A stretch of DNA of 64,000 nt from Rhodoluna lacicola. GTDB taxonomy: Bacteria > Actinomycetota > Actinomycetes > Actinomycetales > Microbacteriaceae. A model generated the notes under the pieces. That model worked only from the letters and a program-made list of their open reading frames with translations, did no database searches and had not been told where the DNA came from. Location of the stretch: the NCBI RefSeq assembly GCF_000699505.1, contig NZ_CP007490.1:806001-870000 (forward strand), read 5' to 3'. This document shows positions 17,023 through 25,314 of the stretch, piece by piece. Made by a program: the position numbers and the translations under genes. The first letter of the stretch is position 1, and the number at the start of each line of letters is the position of its first letter.

Positions 17023-17055
17023 AGCCCCAATTTTTGATTATTACGGAGTTTTCCC

Positions 17056-17307
17056 ATGAAGGCAGACATTCACCCAACTTACGAAGCAGTCGTATTCCGC
17101 GACTTGGCATCGGGTGTAGCGTTCCTTACTCGTTCTACTGTTTCAAGCAGCAAGACCATCGAGTGGGAAGACGGTAACACCTACCCAGTTTTCGACGTTG
17201 AAATCTCGTCAGAGTCACACCCTTTCTACACTGGTAAGCAGCGCATCATGGATGCTGCTGGTCGTGTTGAGCGCTTCAACGCTCGATACAAGGGCTTTGG
17301 CGCTTAG
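17056..17307 (+). CDS. rpmE2: 50S ribosomal protein L31 type B
   Basis: An 83-residue ribosomal protein with the type B start M-K-x-D-I-H-P-x-Y and blocks [26 protein letters not shown][10 protein letters not shown]. It has none of the CxxC zinc ligands of the type A (C+) form, so it does not need zinc. In species with both forms the B type replaces the zinc form during zinc shortage; whether this genome has both cannot be seen. A CGGAG ribosome site precedes the ATG. It is a single-gene unit with a structured leader and a structured 3' region. Confidence 0.95.
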   Translation: MKADIHPTYEAVVFRDLASGVAFLTRSTVSSSKTIEWEDGNTYPVFDVEISSESHPFYTGKQRIMDAAGRVERFNARYKGFGA

Positions 17308-17371
17308 TCGTAAACGACTGAACATTGGTTATGGCGATTAGCCATAAACAAACTTCGGAGCGCAAGCTCCG
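17306..17371 (+). other. Three consecutive hairpins downstream of rpmE2
   Basis: Three perfect stem-loops follow each other: AGTCG/CGACT with a TAAA loop (17306-17319, overlapping the stop codon), TTATGGC/GCCATAA with a five-base loop (17329-17347), and CGGAGC/GCTCCG with a GCAA tetraloop (17356-17371). None has a T-run, so they are not simple terminators. They could stabilise the 3' end of the rpmE2 mRNA or form part of a small RNA; I recognise no known RNA family. Confidence 0.55.
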
Positions 17372-17416
17372 CGAGAACCGCAAGTTGTCCACACGGCTTG
17401 TAGGTTGAGACCAAAG

Positions 17417-17441
17417 AGCTCCGCTTCGGCGGGGCTTTTTG
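17417..17441 (+). terminator. Intrinsic terminator after rpmE2
   Basis: An eight-pair stem AGCTCCGC / GCGGGGCT (one G-T pair) with a TTCG tetraloop is followed by a run of T. It faces rpmE2 and ends transcription before the convergent exonuclease gene. Confidence 0.88.
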
Positions 17442-17469
17442 TTTTAAGTTGGAATCAGGTTGCTTACAG

Positions 17470-18198
17470 TCAGGCGAGCTTGAGTGGCCAGCCTCTGGTG
17501 GCTGTGAAATCTGGGTTTACACTTCGACGCATGTATGACTCAAAGTCTGCATCAATTGCTTCACTCCAACGAATCTGCGCATCATGCAATTCACCGGCAG
17601 TGGCAGGCAATTCGTCAGCCCAACGTTTAGCAATTGCCTGAGCAACGCGACCAGCGGCAACCGCGTCTGCAGTTGCGTTGTGAGCATCTTCAAGCGGCAC
17701 CTGATAAAACTCTGCCGCGTTTTCTAGTCTGCGCTTTCCTTTGCGGTACTTGTCTTTGAACTTGTCGATAACAAGTGGATCTATGACTGAGCCAAGTTTT
17801 AGGGGCTCTAAACCGTGACGCAAGGCCTCATAATGCAAAATCGTGAAATCATAAGGAGCGTTATAAGCAACGACCGGCAGTCCACGCGCAAAAAAGTCTC
17901 TAAGTGTCGCGAGCAATTCCGCGATTACTACGTCGGCCGGGCGACCTTCACGAACCGCAATTTCGGTGGTTACTCCGTGAACATCACTTGCCTGAGTTGG
18001 AATCTCAATACCAGGGTTTGCTAGCCACTCTGAATTTGTGCCAACTACATTTCCCGATGCATCCAGTTCAACCGCGCAGGCGGTGACGATTCGAGCATCG
18101 GTTAGGTCTAGGCCGGTCGTTTCAAGGTCAAAAACTGCAATTTGCTTTGCCCACTCAGGCATAGTGGTGTTGAAATCAAAACTAAGCTGGTCATTCAT
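17470..18198 (-). CDS. DnaQ-like DEDDh 3'-5' exonuclease
   Basis: A 242-residue protein with one exonuclease domain of the DNA polymerase III epsilon type. Visible motifs are Exo I F-D24-L-E26-T-T-G-L, Exo II Y-N-A-P-Y-D-F-T-I-L and Exo III H-N-A-T-A-D-A-V, giving the complete DEDDh set. A short acidic N-terminus precedes it and a non-conserved tail of about 40 residues follows. Stand-alone DnaQ-like nucleases act in DNA repair or RNA turnover as well as proofreading, so the exact substrate is open. The gene has its own -10 box in the gap after metF. Confidence 0.85.
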   Translation of the reverse strand: MNDQLSFDFNTTMPEWAKQIAVFDLETTGLDLTDARIVTACAVELDASGNVVGTNSEWLANPGIEIPTQASDVHGVTTEIAVREGRPADVVIAELLATLRDFFARGLPVVAYNAPYDFTILHYEALRHGLEPLKLGSVIDPLVIDKFKDKYRKGKRRLENAAEFYQVPLEDAHNATADAVAAGRVAQAIAKRWADELPATAGELHDAQIRWSEAIDADFESYMRRSVNPDFTATRGWPLKLA

Positions 18199-18204
18199 AG
18201 ATTC

Positions 18205-18210
18205 AGGCTA
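18205..18210 (-). promoter_or_regulatory. Candidate -10 box of the DnaQ-like gene (leaderless)
   Basis: TAGCCT on the minus strand ends six bases before the ATG at 18198, so the mRNA would start at the A of the start codon. It sits in the 19-base gap after the metF stop. Confidence 0.5.
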
Positions 18211-18217
18211 GGTCTTA

Positions 18218-19138
18218 CTAACGACAAAGACCGGCGCCACGCGCCAATTCAAGAGCAGCGGCGTGATGATTCAAGGTAAAGATATGTATGCCTGGTGCTC
18301 CAGCAGCAACTAGATCTTTGGCGAGTTGGGTCGAATACGCCATTCCGATTTCACGAGCCTGATCTTCATCTTCCGCTTGGTCAAATTTGGCAAGCAATTC
18401 ATCAGGGATTGCGGCACCACTTAGCTCTGCCATTCGCACAATCTGCTTTGCATTGCTAATTGGCATTACACCCGGGACGATTGGCAAACTTGCCCCAGCT
18501 GCCTGGGCTGAAGCCACCAAATCGGTGTAAGCCTGCACACTGAAAAATAATTGGGTCACTGCGAATTTGGCACCCGAGGCCTGTTTTAGCGCCAACACTC
18601 TGGAGTCGTGCTCCATATTTGGGGACTCGGGGTGCACTTCTGGGAAAGCGGCAACGCCCACTTCCAAGTCGGTCGCTTCACGAACGAGATCTACCAACTC
18701 AAGCGCGGTCTTTAATTCACCCTTACTCAGTGCATCCGGGTCATCTTTTGGCGAGTCACCTCGTAAAGCTAAAATCGCGCCAACCCCAACCTGTTCAAAA
18801 AATTTCACAATTTCCAAAGTGCTGGATTTGGTTGCGCCGACGCAGGTTAGGTGGCCAATCGTTAGCACCTGTTTTGACATTCGTTCTACAACGGCAAGCG
18901 AACGCTCGCGATTTGAACCGCCGGCTCCGTAGGTCACCGACACATAATCGGGGGATACCTCAAGTAGCTTTTCGAAGGCATTCCAAAGATTGGCCTCGCC
19001 AACCTCATCCTTGGGTGGAAAGAATTCAAATGAGAGAGTGGGCTCTGCACCATTGCGTCTAGCGGCTGAAATCTCAGAAATGTTGCCGAAGCTCAAGCTG
19101 TTCAAATCGGATTTTCGCAGTAGTGAGGTTTCGGCCAT
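18218..19138 (-). CDS. metF: Methylenetetrahydrofolate reductase
   Basis: Flavoprotein that reduces 5,10-methylene-THF to 5-methyl-THF, the methyl donor for MetH encoded divergently. The 306-residue TIM-barrel protein shows the family blocks S-F-E-F-F-P-P-K near residue 36 (with the catalytic glutamate), Y-V-S-V-T-Y-G-A-G-G-S, H-L-T-C-V-G, L-A-L-R-G-D-x-P and F-A-V-T-Q-L-F-F. All are intact. The ATG at 19138 lies six bases after a TATACT -10 box, so the mRNA is probably leaderless. Its end is close to the DnaQ-like gene but that gene has its own promoter. Confidence 0.94.
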   Translation of the reverse strand: MAETSLLRKSDLNSLSFGNISEISAARRNGAEPTLSFEFFPPKDEVGEANLWNAFEKLLEVSPDYVSVTYGAGGSNRERSLAVVERMSKQVLTIGHLTCVGATKSSTLEIVKFFEQVGVGAILALRGDSPKDDPDALSKGELKTALELVDLVREATDLEVGVAAFPEVHPESPNMEHDSRVLALKQASGAKFAVTQLFFSVQAYTDLVASAQAAGASLPIVPGVMPISNAKQIVRMAELSGAAIPDELLAKFDQAEDEDQAREIGMAYSTQLAKDLVAAGAPGIHIFTLNHHAAALELARGAGLCR

Positions 19139-19144
19139 TCCCCA

Positions 19145-19150
19145 AGTATA
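19145..19150 (-). promoter_or_regulatory. Candidate -10 box of metF (leaderless)
   Basis: TATACT, a near-consensus -10 hexamer, ends six bases before the metF ATG. No riboswitch or long leader is possible on this side. Confidence 0.55.
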
Positions 19151-19199
19151 TTCGACCGGCGACGGGGATTTGCCTCGAATTCCGCCACGGGCGCTCGGT

Positions 19200-19205
19200 T
19201 AGACT
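19200..19205 (+). promoter_or_regulatory. Candidate -10 box of metH (leaderless)
   Basis: TAGACT ends eight bases before the ATG at 19214. It overlaps the alternative TTG start at 19205, which argues for the ATG. The 75-base metF/metH gap leaves no room for a cobalamin riboswitch. Confidence 0.5.
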
Positions 19206-19213
19206 TGAAGTCT

Positions 19214-22200
19214 ATGTTTACCTCCCGCTCAGAAGCCCTTATCAACGCCGTTCGCTCGCGCGTGGTCGTAGCGGATGGTGCGATGGGCACCATGATTCAA
19301 GAGGCAAGCCCAACCCTTGAGGAGTTCCAAGGCCACGAGGGCTGCAACGAAATCCTTAACATCACTCGGCCAGACATTATCGCTGGCATCCACGCCCAGT
19401 ATCTAAAAAGTGGTGCCGAGGCCATTGAAACAAACACTTTCGGCGCCAACTTCGCAAACCTAGCCGAATATGGAATCGAAGACCGGATTGAGGAACTCGC
19501 CTATGCGGGCGCCAAAGTTGCCCGCGATGTTGCTGACGATTTTTACACCGATGAAAAACCGCGCTGGGTGCTTGGCTCAATGGGTCCGGGGACAAAGCTT
19601 CCGAGCCTTGGGCACGAAAAATTTTCTGTCCTGCGCGATGCTTACCAACTAAGCGCAAGGGGATTGATTCGCGGCGGTGCCGATGCGATTCTGGTGGAAA
19701 CCGCTCAGGACCTTTTGCAAGCTAAAGCTGCGGTTATCGGTTCCAAGCGTGCGATGGCCGAACTTGAAACATATGTTCCAATCTTGGTCTCTGTAACCAT
19801 TGAAACCACCGGAACCATGTTGTTGGGTTCTGAAATTGGCGCGGCACTTACCGCGCTTAGCGCTCTGGGAATTGACGCAATTGGTCTGAACTGTGCAACC
19901 GGCCCAATGGAAATGAGCGAGCACCTTCGCTACCTTTCTAAATTTTCAGAATTGCCCTTAGTGGTAATGCCAAACGCCGGACTTCCAATTCTTGGTGCTC
20001 ACGGTGCGCACTATCCGCTCACCGCCAGTGAACTAGCGACGGCTCAATTGCAGTTTGTAAACGAATACGGCGCCGGCTTAGTTGGAGGTTGCTGTGGAAC
20101 TACACCCGCCCACATTGCAGAACTAGCCAAAGCTGTTTCAAACTCAATCCCTAAGCGACCCTCCCTAATCGATGAGCCGGGATTAGCAAGTTTGTACCAG
20201 CACCAACCATTCGATCAGACCATGACTTATCTATCGATTGGTGAAAGAACTAATGCCAATGGTTCAAAAGCATTCCGCGATGCGATGCTCGCAGAAAATT
20301 GGGAAGAGTGCATTGAAATCGCCCGAAGCCAAACTCGCGAGGGAGCACACCTTCTTGATGTCTGTGTTGATTACGTTGGTCGAGATGGAGCCAAAGACGC
20401 TCGTGAACTAGTCAGCCGCTTGGCCACGGCAACCACCTTGCCGCTGGTACTGGACTCTACCGAGCCCGCAGTTTTGGAGGCGGGACTTGAGTGCATGGGC
20501 GGCCGTGCCATGATCAACTCGGTGAACTACGAAGACGGTGACGGGCCAAAATCCCGCTTCGCCAAGATCATGCCGATTGTCAGAGAACACGGCGCTGCTG
20601 TAGTCGCACTAACTATCGACGAAGAGGGTCAAGCCCGAACAGCGGATACGAAATTTGCGATCGCTGAACGTCTAATTAAGGATTTGACTGGAAACTGGGG
20701 CATGAGACTCGTTGACATCACAGTTGACACCCTCACTTTCCCGATTGCCACCGGCCAAGACGAAACTCGTCGCGATGGCATAGAAACCATTGAGGCAATT
20801 CGCAGGCTCAATGAAGCTTTCCCTGGAGTCCAGACCACTCTGGGAATCTCAAACATTTCATTTGGCTTGAGCCCCGCCGCGCGTCACGTATTGAACTCCG
20901 TGTTCCTGCACGAGTGTGTTCAAGTTGGTCTAACTTCGGCAATTGTTCACGCGGCTAGAATCATGCCACTGAATCAAATTCCGGCAGAGCAATTGCAGGC
21001 CGCATTGGATCTGATCTACGACCGCAGAACCTATGACACTGACGGAAACATCACATTTGACCCGCTAACCCGATTCCTTGATGTTTTCAGCGGCGTAGAC
21101 TCGGCCGCCTCGCGTCAGTCTCGCGCCGATGAATTGGCCCTAATGCCAATTGAACAGCGTCTTGAACGCCGCATCATTGACGGTGAAAAGAAAGGCCTCG
21201 AGGCCGACCTAGATGAAGCTATGGCCGCAGGCTACAAGGCTCTGGCAATCATCAATGACTTCCTGTTAAAAGGCATGCAGGTTGTTGGGGAACTCTTCGG
21301 CAAGGGTGAGATGCAATTACCATTCGTGCTTCAGTCCGCTGAAGTAATGAAAACCGCAGTTGCCCATCTGGAACCTCACATTGAAAAAACCGATGACAGC
21401 GGTAAGGGCAGAATCTTGCTGGCGACTGTTCGTGGCGACGTGCACGACATCGGTAAGAACTTGGTCGACATTATCCTCAGCAACAATGGATTCGAAACCG
21501 TGAACATTGGCATCAAACAGCCAATTAACGAGATCCTGCGCGCAGCCGAGGAACACGACGTGGACGTAATTGGCATGAGTGGCTTATTGGTTAAGTCCAC
21601 GCAAATCATGCGTGAAAATCTTGAAGAGATGAACCAGCGCGGTGTGGCTGAAAGGTGGCCGGTAATTCTTGGTGGCGCGGCGCTGACTAGAAGTTTCGTT
21701 GAACAGGATCTCGCCGAAATGTTTAACGGCGAGGTTCGCTACGCCAAAGATGCCTTCGAGGGCCTAAAGCTCATGGATGCTCTGGTCAAAATTAAGCGCG
21801 GGGACACCACGGTAAAACTTCCGGCGCTAAAGAAACGACTCGTGCCGCAAAAAAATCTTTTGGTACGCACCGAACCGGACCTGATGCCAGATCGCTCCGA
21901 CGTTAGAAGTGACAACGAAATTCCGAATCCTCCATTCTGGGGAATGCGCGTTGTAAAAGGTATTCCACTTCGCGATTACGCTTCTTACCTTGATGAACGA
22001 GCAACTTTTATGGGTCAGTGGGGTCTCAAGCCTTCGCGTGCGGAAGACGGTGCAAGTTACGAAGAGCTCGTAGAGACCGAGGGTAGGCCAAGGCTTCGTG
22101 CCTGGCTGGACAAGGTTCAGACGGATGGTTTGCTCGAAGCCGCAGTTGTCTACGGTTATTTCCCAGCGGTGTCAGATGGCGATGACCTTGTCATTCTTCA

Positions 22201-22750
22201 CCACGGTCCAGAAGGGGCCACCGATGGTGGTTCCGGTGGAGTTCCGGGAACCGAACGGATGAGATTTAAGTTCCCTCGCCAAGCTCGTGATCGACACCTC
22301 TGCCTAAGCGACTTCGTCGCCGCCAAAGATTCAGGCAAAGTTGACGTGGTGCCGTTCCAACTGGTGACCATGGGCAATAAAGTTTCCGAGGCTGCGAATG
22401 AACTCTACGCAGCCAACGAGTACCGTGAGTATTTGGAGTTGCACGGCTTATCTGTTCAATTAACTGAGGCTCTTGCCGAGTTCTGGCACGCGCGCATCCG
22501 TGAGGACCTAGGCTTTTCCGCTGAGGATCCTGCAGAGGTCGAGGGCCTATTCAAATTGGATTACCGCGGTGCCCGATACTCATTTGGTTATCCGGCTTGC
22601 CCTGAACTTGAAGACCGAGTGAAATTGGTTGACTTACTGAAGCCGGAGCTGATTGGCGTCACGCTGTCAGAAGAGCTTCAACTTCACCCAGAACAATCAA
22701 CGGATGCCATGGTTCTTCACCATCCAGAAGCCAAATACTTCTCTGTCTAG
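19214..22750 (+). CDS. metH: Cobalamin-dependent methionine synthase
   Basis: Transfers a methyl group from 5-methyl-THF through cobalamin to homocysteine. The protein of 1178 residues has all four modules: homocysteine domain (about 1-320) with the zinc cysteines in V-G-G-C-C-G-T-T-P; pterin domain (about 340-610) beginning S-I-G-E-R-T-N-A-N-G-S-K; cobalamin domain (about 650-880) with D-V-H-D-I-G-K-N-L-V, whose histidine is the lower cobalt ligand; and a C-terminal AdoMet reactivation domain with R-x-S-F-G-Y-P-A-C-P-like sequence (R-Y-S-F-G-Y-P-A-C-P). Length is slightly under the E. coli enzyme. Divergent from metF; both appear leaderless. Confidence 0.96.
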   Translation: MFTSRSEALINAVRSRVVVADGAMGTMIQEASPTLEEFQGHEGCNEILNITRPDIIAGIHAQYLKSGAEAIETNTFGANFANLAEYGIEDRIEELAYAGAKVARDVADDFYTDEKPRWVLGSMGPGTKLPSLGHEKFSVLRDAYQLSARGLIRGGADAILVETAQDLLQAKAAVIGSKRAMAELETYVPILVSVTIETTGTMLLGSEIGAALTALSALGIDAIGLNCATGPMEMSEHLRYLSKFSELPLVVMPNAGLPILGAHGAHYPLTASELATAQLQFVNEYGAGLVGGCCGTTPAHIAELAKAVSNSIPKRPSLIDEPGLASLYQHQPFDQTMTYLSIGERTNANGSKAFRDAMLAENWEECIEIARSQTREGAHLLDVCVDYVGRDGAKDARELVSRLATATTLPLVLDSTEPAVLEAGLECMGGRAMINSVNYEDGDGPKSRFAKIMPIVREHGAAVVALTIDEEGQARTADTKFAIAERLIKDLTGNWGMRLVDITVDTLTFPIATGQDETRRDGIETIEAIRRLNEAFPGVQTTLGISNISFGLSPAARHVLNSVFLHECVQVGLTSAIVHAARIMPLNQIPAEQLQAALDLIYDRRTYDTDGNITFDPLTRFLDVFSGVDSAASRQSRADELALMPIEQRLERRIIDGEKKGLEADLDEAMAAGYKALAIINDFLLKGMQVVGELFGKGEMQLPFVLQSAEVMKTAVAHLEPHIEKTDDSGKGRILLATVRGDVHDIGKNLVDIILSNNGFETVNIGIKQPINEILRAAEEHDVDVIGMSGLLVKSTQIMRENLEEMNQRGVAERWPVILGGAALTRSFVEQDLAEMFNGEVRYAKDAFEGLKLMDALVKIKRGDTTVKLPALKKRLVPQKNLLVRTEPDLMPDRSDVRSDNEIPNPPFWGMRVVKGIPLRDYASYLDERATFMGQWGLKPSRAEDGASYEELVETEGRPRLRAWLDKVQTDGLLEAAVVYGYFPAVSDGDDLVILHHGPEGATDGGSGGVPGTERMRFKFPRQARDRHLCLSDFVAAKDSGKVDVVPFQLVTMGNKVSEAANELYAANEYREYLELHGLSVQLTEALAEFWHARIREDLGFSAEDPAEVEGLFKLDYRGARYSFGYPACPELEDRVKLVDLLKPELIGVTLSEELQLHPEQSTDAMVLHHPEAKYFSV

Positions 22751-22759
22751 GTCAGCATC

Positions 22760-23668
22760 ATGACAATCCAGTCTGAACTTCTTGCAAAGCGGGCCTTAGA
22801 CCGTTCAAAAGCACACAGCATTCAGGTGCTTGATACGGCAACCCGATACTGGTCTTACCCAAGCAGTAATCCAAACGCCAAGGTAATCATTTTCATTCAC
22901 GGCTATCGTGGCAACCATCACGGGCTAGAAGCAATTGCCGGAGCCCTTGAGGATTTTCACGTAATCATTCCAGACCTGCCAGGATTCGGCGAGTCAACTC
23001 CGTTTGCAGAAACCCACACCATCGAACGTTATGCAGCTTGGTTAGCAGAATTCATCGCAAAGCTCGCACCCAAGCAAAAGCCAATTCTGCTGGGACACAG
23101 TTTCGGAAGTATCATCTGTGCGGCCTTCGCCAGCCAAACAGACGCAATTGAACTACTAATTCTCGAGAACCCGGTATCGGCTCCGGCGCTAAAGGGACCT
23201 AACGCCCCAATTACTAAAATCGCCCAGGCCTTTTTTGCACTTGCCGGAAAACTTCCGCTGAAGCGCGGGGAGTGGCTTCTAAAGTCATGGCCTATGGTGC
23301 GTGGCATGAGCATACTTATGACAAAGAGTTGGAATCGTCAATTGCGCAGCTGGGTGCATGCGCAACATGAGGCAAACTTTAACGACTTTGCAAATCGCCG
23401 GGTAGCGATAGAGGGTTACACCGCGTCAATCTCGCACAACGTTGGTGACTACGCGGACCAATTCAAGGTGCCAACACTGTTAATCATTGGCAGTCGTGAC
23501 GATATCACCTCTCCGAAACAACAGTTCGCGATGGCTAGGAACATCAGAGTTCCTCACGCGATTAGTGAACACATGGGAGTTGGGCATTTGACCCACTATG
23601 AAATTCCTGCCGAGGTTGCCGAGGACATCCGACAATTCGTTGCGCAGCATGGGATGGATAACGGCTAG
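22760..23668 (+). CDS. Alpha/beta hydrolase
   Basis: A 302-residue alpha/beta-hydrolase-fold protein. The oxyanion region H-G-Y-R-G-N lies near 48, the nucleophile elbow is G-H-S114-F-G, and the C-terminal acid and base are likely in I-G-S-R-D-D-I-T-S-P and G-V-G-H-L-T-H, so the triad looks complete. No signal peptide is seen. The substrate is unknown. The gene follows metH by nine bases and its stop overlaps the GTG start of the glycosyltransferase, so the two are translated together. Confidence 0.82.
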   Translation: MTIQSELLAKRALDRSKAHSIQVLDTATRYWSYPSSNPNAKVIIFIHGYRGNHHGLEAIAGALEDFHVIIPDLPGFGESTPFAETHTIERYAAWLAEFIAKLAPKQKPILLGHSFGSIICAAFASQTDAIELLILENPVSAPALKGPNAPITKIAQAFFALAGKLPLKRGEWLLKSWPMVRGMSILMTKSWNRQLRSWVHAQHEANFNDFANRRVAIEGYTASISHNVGDYADQFKVPTLLIIGSRDDITSPKQQFAMARNIRVPHAISEHMGVGHLTHYEIPAEVAEDIRQFVAQHGMDNG

Positions 23669-24738
23669 TGAAGAACATTTTCTTTGACTGTCGCTACATT
23701 CGAATAGACCACCACGACGGCATAAGTCGATTCTCAGCTGGACTATTTGCAGCACTAAGTAAAAAAATCCAAGTAACCGCAATAATCTGCGACGTTAGGC
23801 AGCTGCAAAAGCTTCCCCAGGGAACAAAGTTTGTAAAAATTTCTTCACCAACATCTGCTCTTGAGCCCCTGGTGTCACTGCAACTAAACAAAACAGAAGC
23901 CGACATCGTCTTCTCACCCATGCAGACAATTGGCTCCTTTGGAAGAAAATTTAAGCTGGTGCTCACCGTTCATGATTTGATTTACTACCGCCATCCCGCG
24001 CCGCCACCGAACTTCTCTTGGCCAGTTAGAGCGCTTTGGCGCCTGTATCACCTTGTTTACTGGCCACAAAGAATTCTGCTAAATAGTTCCGATGCAGTCG
24101 TGACAGTATCGCAGACAACCAAACAACTCATCCAGCAAAATAAGCTAACTCGACGCCCGGTCAAGGTGGTCTATAACGCAGCTGAAAGTCAACAAACAAG
24201 CTCGATTCCCGAACGGCGCCCAACCCAAAATCAAAACCTAATTTACATGGGCAGTTTTATGGACTATAAAAACGTTGAGGTCTTGATCCGGGGAATGCGA
24301 TACCTACCTAATCACGAACTTCACTTGCTGAGTCGCATTTCAAATGCGCGCAGGCAAGAGCTTGAAGCATTGATTCACTCTGGTGCCAAAGTCGTTTTTC
24401 ATAATGGGGTGTCAGACGAGCAGTACCACGAGTTACTCAGTTCTGCCGTGGCACTTGTTTCCGGTTCACGAGATGAAGGATTTGGCATACCTTTGGTCGA
24501 ATCCATGAATCGGGGAGTGCCAATCGTAATTTCAGACATTCCAATCTTTCGTGAGATTGGCGGTTCCGCCGCCATCTACTTTGATCAAGAGGATCCGACT
24601 GCCTTTGCCAGAGCCATTGAGTCAATTTCCGATAACGATGAGTGGCTGAAAGCATCCAGAGCAAGTCAGATTCAGGCAAAGAAATTCAGTTGGGATACGT
24701 CAGCCACAGCCTTGCTTGAACTTCTAGAGCAAGTCTGA
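23668..24738 (+). CDS. Family 4 glycosyltransferase
   Basis: A 356-residue GT-B fold enzyme of the GT4 family. The C-terminal half carries Y-M-G-S-F-M-D-Y-K-N (domain 2 start), and S-R-D-E-G-F-G-I-P-L-V-E-S-M-N-R-G, the E-x7-E nucleotide-sugar motif. The N-terminal half contains V-L-T-V-H-D-L-I-Y-Y-R-H-P. It resembles mannosyltransferases acting on lipids or envelope glycans, but donor and acceptor cannot be read from sequence. Start is GTG at 23668, one base inside the hydrolase stop. The last 15 bases overlap the convergent phosphatase gene. Confidence 0.84.
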   Translation: MKNIFFDCRYIRIDHHDGISRFSAGLFAALSKKIQVTAIICDVRQLQKLPQGTKFVKISSPTSALEPLVSLQLNKTEADIVFSPMQTIGSFGRKFKLVLTVHDLIYYRHPAPPPNFSWPVRALWRLYHLVYWPQRILLNSSDAVVTVSQTTKQLIQQNKLTRRPVKVVYNAAESQQTSSIPERRPTQNQNLIYMGSFMDYKNVEVLIRGMRYLPNHELHLLSRISNARRQELEALIHSGAKVVFHNGVSDEQYHELLSSAVALVSGSRDEGFGIPLVESMNRGVPIVISDIPIFREIGGSAAIYFDQEDPTAFARAIESISDNDEWLKASRASQIQAKKFSWDTSATALLELLEQV

Positions 24739-25314
24739 ATGTAAGGTTCTAGGCTCATAGCTCCGAATGCGCCAGATCGAACCATCGTGCGCGAAAACAC
24801 TCATTGAGGCATTACCTAATCGCTCACCTTCACGCGGGAATTCGCCATTGCTTACGATTCTTAGCAGGATGCGAATCAAAGCGCCATGTGAGACTGCCAA
24901 AATTCTCCGACCTCTAAATTTCATGGCCAATTGATCAAGCAAAAGGTTGGCTCGCGCCTCTAGATCCCTAAGGCTCTCACCGCCAGGCACACTATTTGTG
25001 TCTGCATATTTTGCCAGCCATTCTTGGTGACTCATTCCTTCTGCCTCGCCAAAGGATCTCTCCAAAAGCAGTGGCTCTACCTCAGCATCAGCAAAACCGT
25101 TCACTTCTGCAACTATCTCAGCGGTTGCGCGAGCTCTGGAAAGCGGCGAGGTAAGGATTAGATCCCAATCATTAGGATCGATAACAGCTGCGGCATCACG
25201 AGCCTGAGCAATTCCGGTCTCATTGAGAGGAATGTCAGTGATTCCCTGCAATCGAAAATCAATGTTCCAATCTGTTTGCCCGTGTCGCAACAGACCCAAA
25301 ATTGTTTCAGTCAA
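24724..25314 (-). CDS. Histidine phosphatase family protein
   Basis: A 196-residue phosphoglycerate-mutase-like phosphatase. The catalytic R10-H11-G12-x-T-x2-N is at the N-terminus, and the second histidine lies in V-S-H-G-A-L-I-R near residue 150; the proton-donor glutamate fits L-L-E-R-S-F-G-E. The TTG at 25314 is preferred: it overlaps the Sir2 stop by eight bases, has GAGAGG upstream and puts R-H-G at the usual distance, whereas longer readings add residues unlike the family. Substrate is unknown; the family includes cobalamin and sugar-phosphate phosphatases. Confidence 0.84.
   Translation of the reverse strand: MTETILGLLRHGQTDWNIDFRLQGITDIPLNETGIAQARDAAAVIDPNDWDLILTSPLSRARATAEIVAEVNGFADAEVEPLLLERSFGEAEGMSHQEWLAKYADTNSVPGGESLRDLEARANLLLDQLAMKFRGRRILAVSHGALIRILLRIVSNGEFPREGERLGNASMSVFAHDGSIWRIRSYEPRTLHSDLL

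Noticed and set aside
17306-17441. tmRNA, SRP RNA or RNase P RNA
   Set aside because: The region is too short for tmRNA or RNase P RNA and lacks the conserved SRP loop and the tRNA-like ends.
19139-19213. Cobalamin riboswitch upstream of metH
   Set aside because: Only 75 bases separate metF and metH and both genes appear leaderless, so a riboswitch of about 200 bases cannot fit.
22760-24738. Hydrolase and glycosyltransferase pair as a horizontally acquired envelope cluster
   Set aside because: Base composition looks similar to neighbours, the genes are tightly joined to metH, and there are no mobile-element traces.
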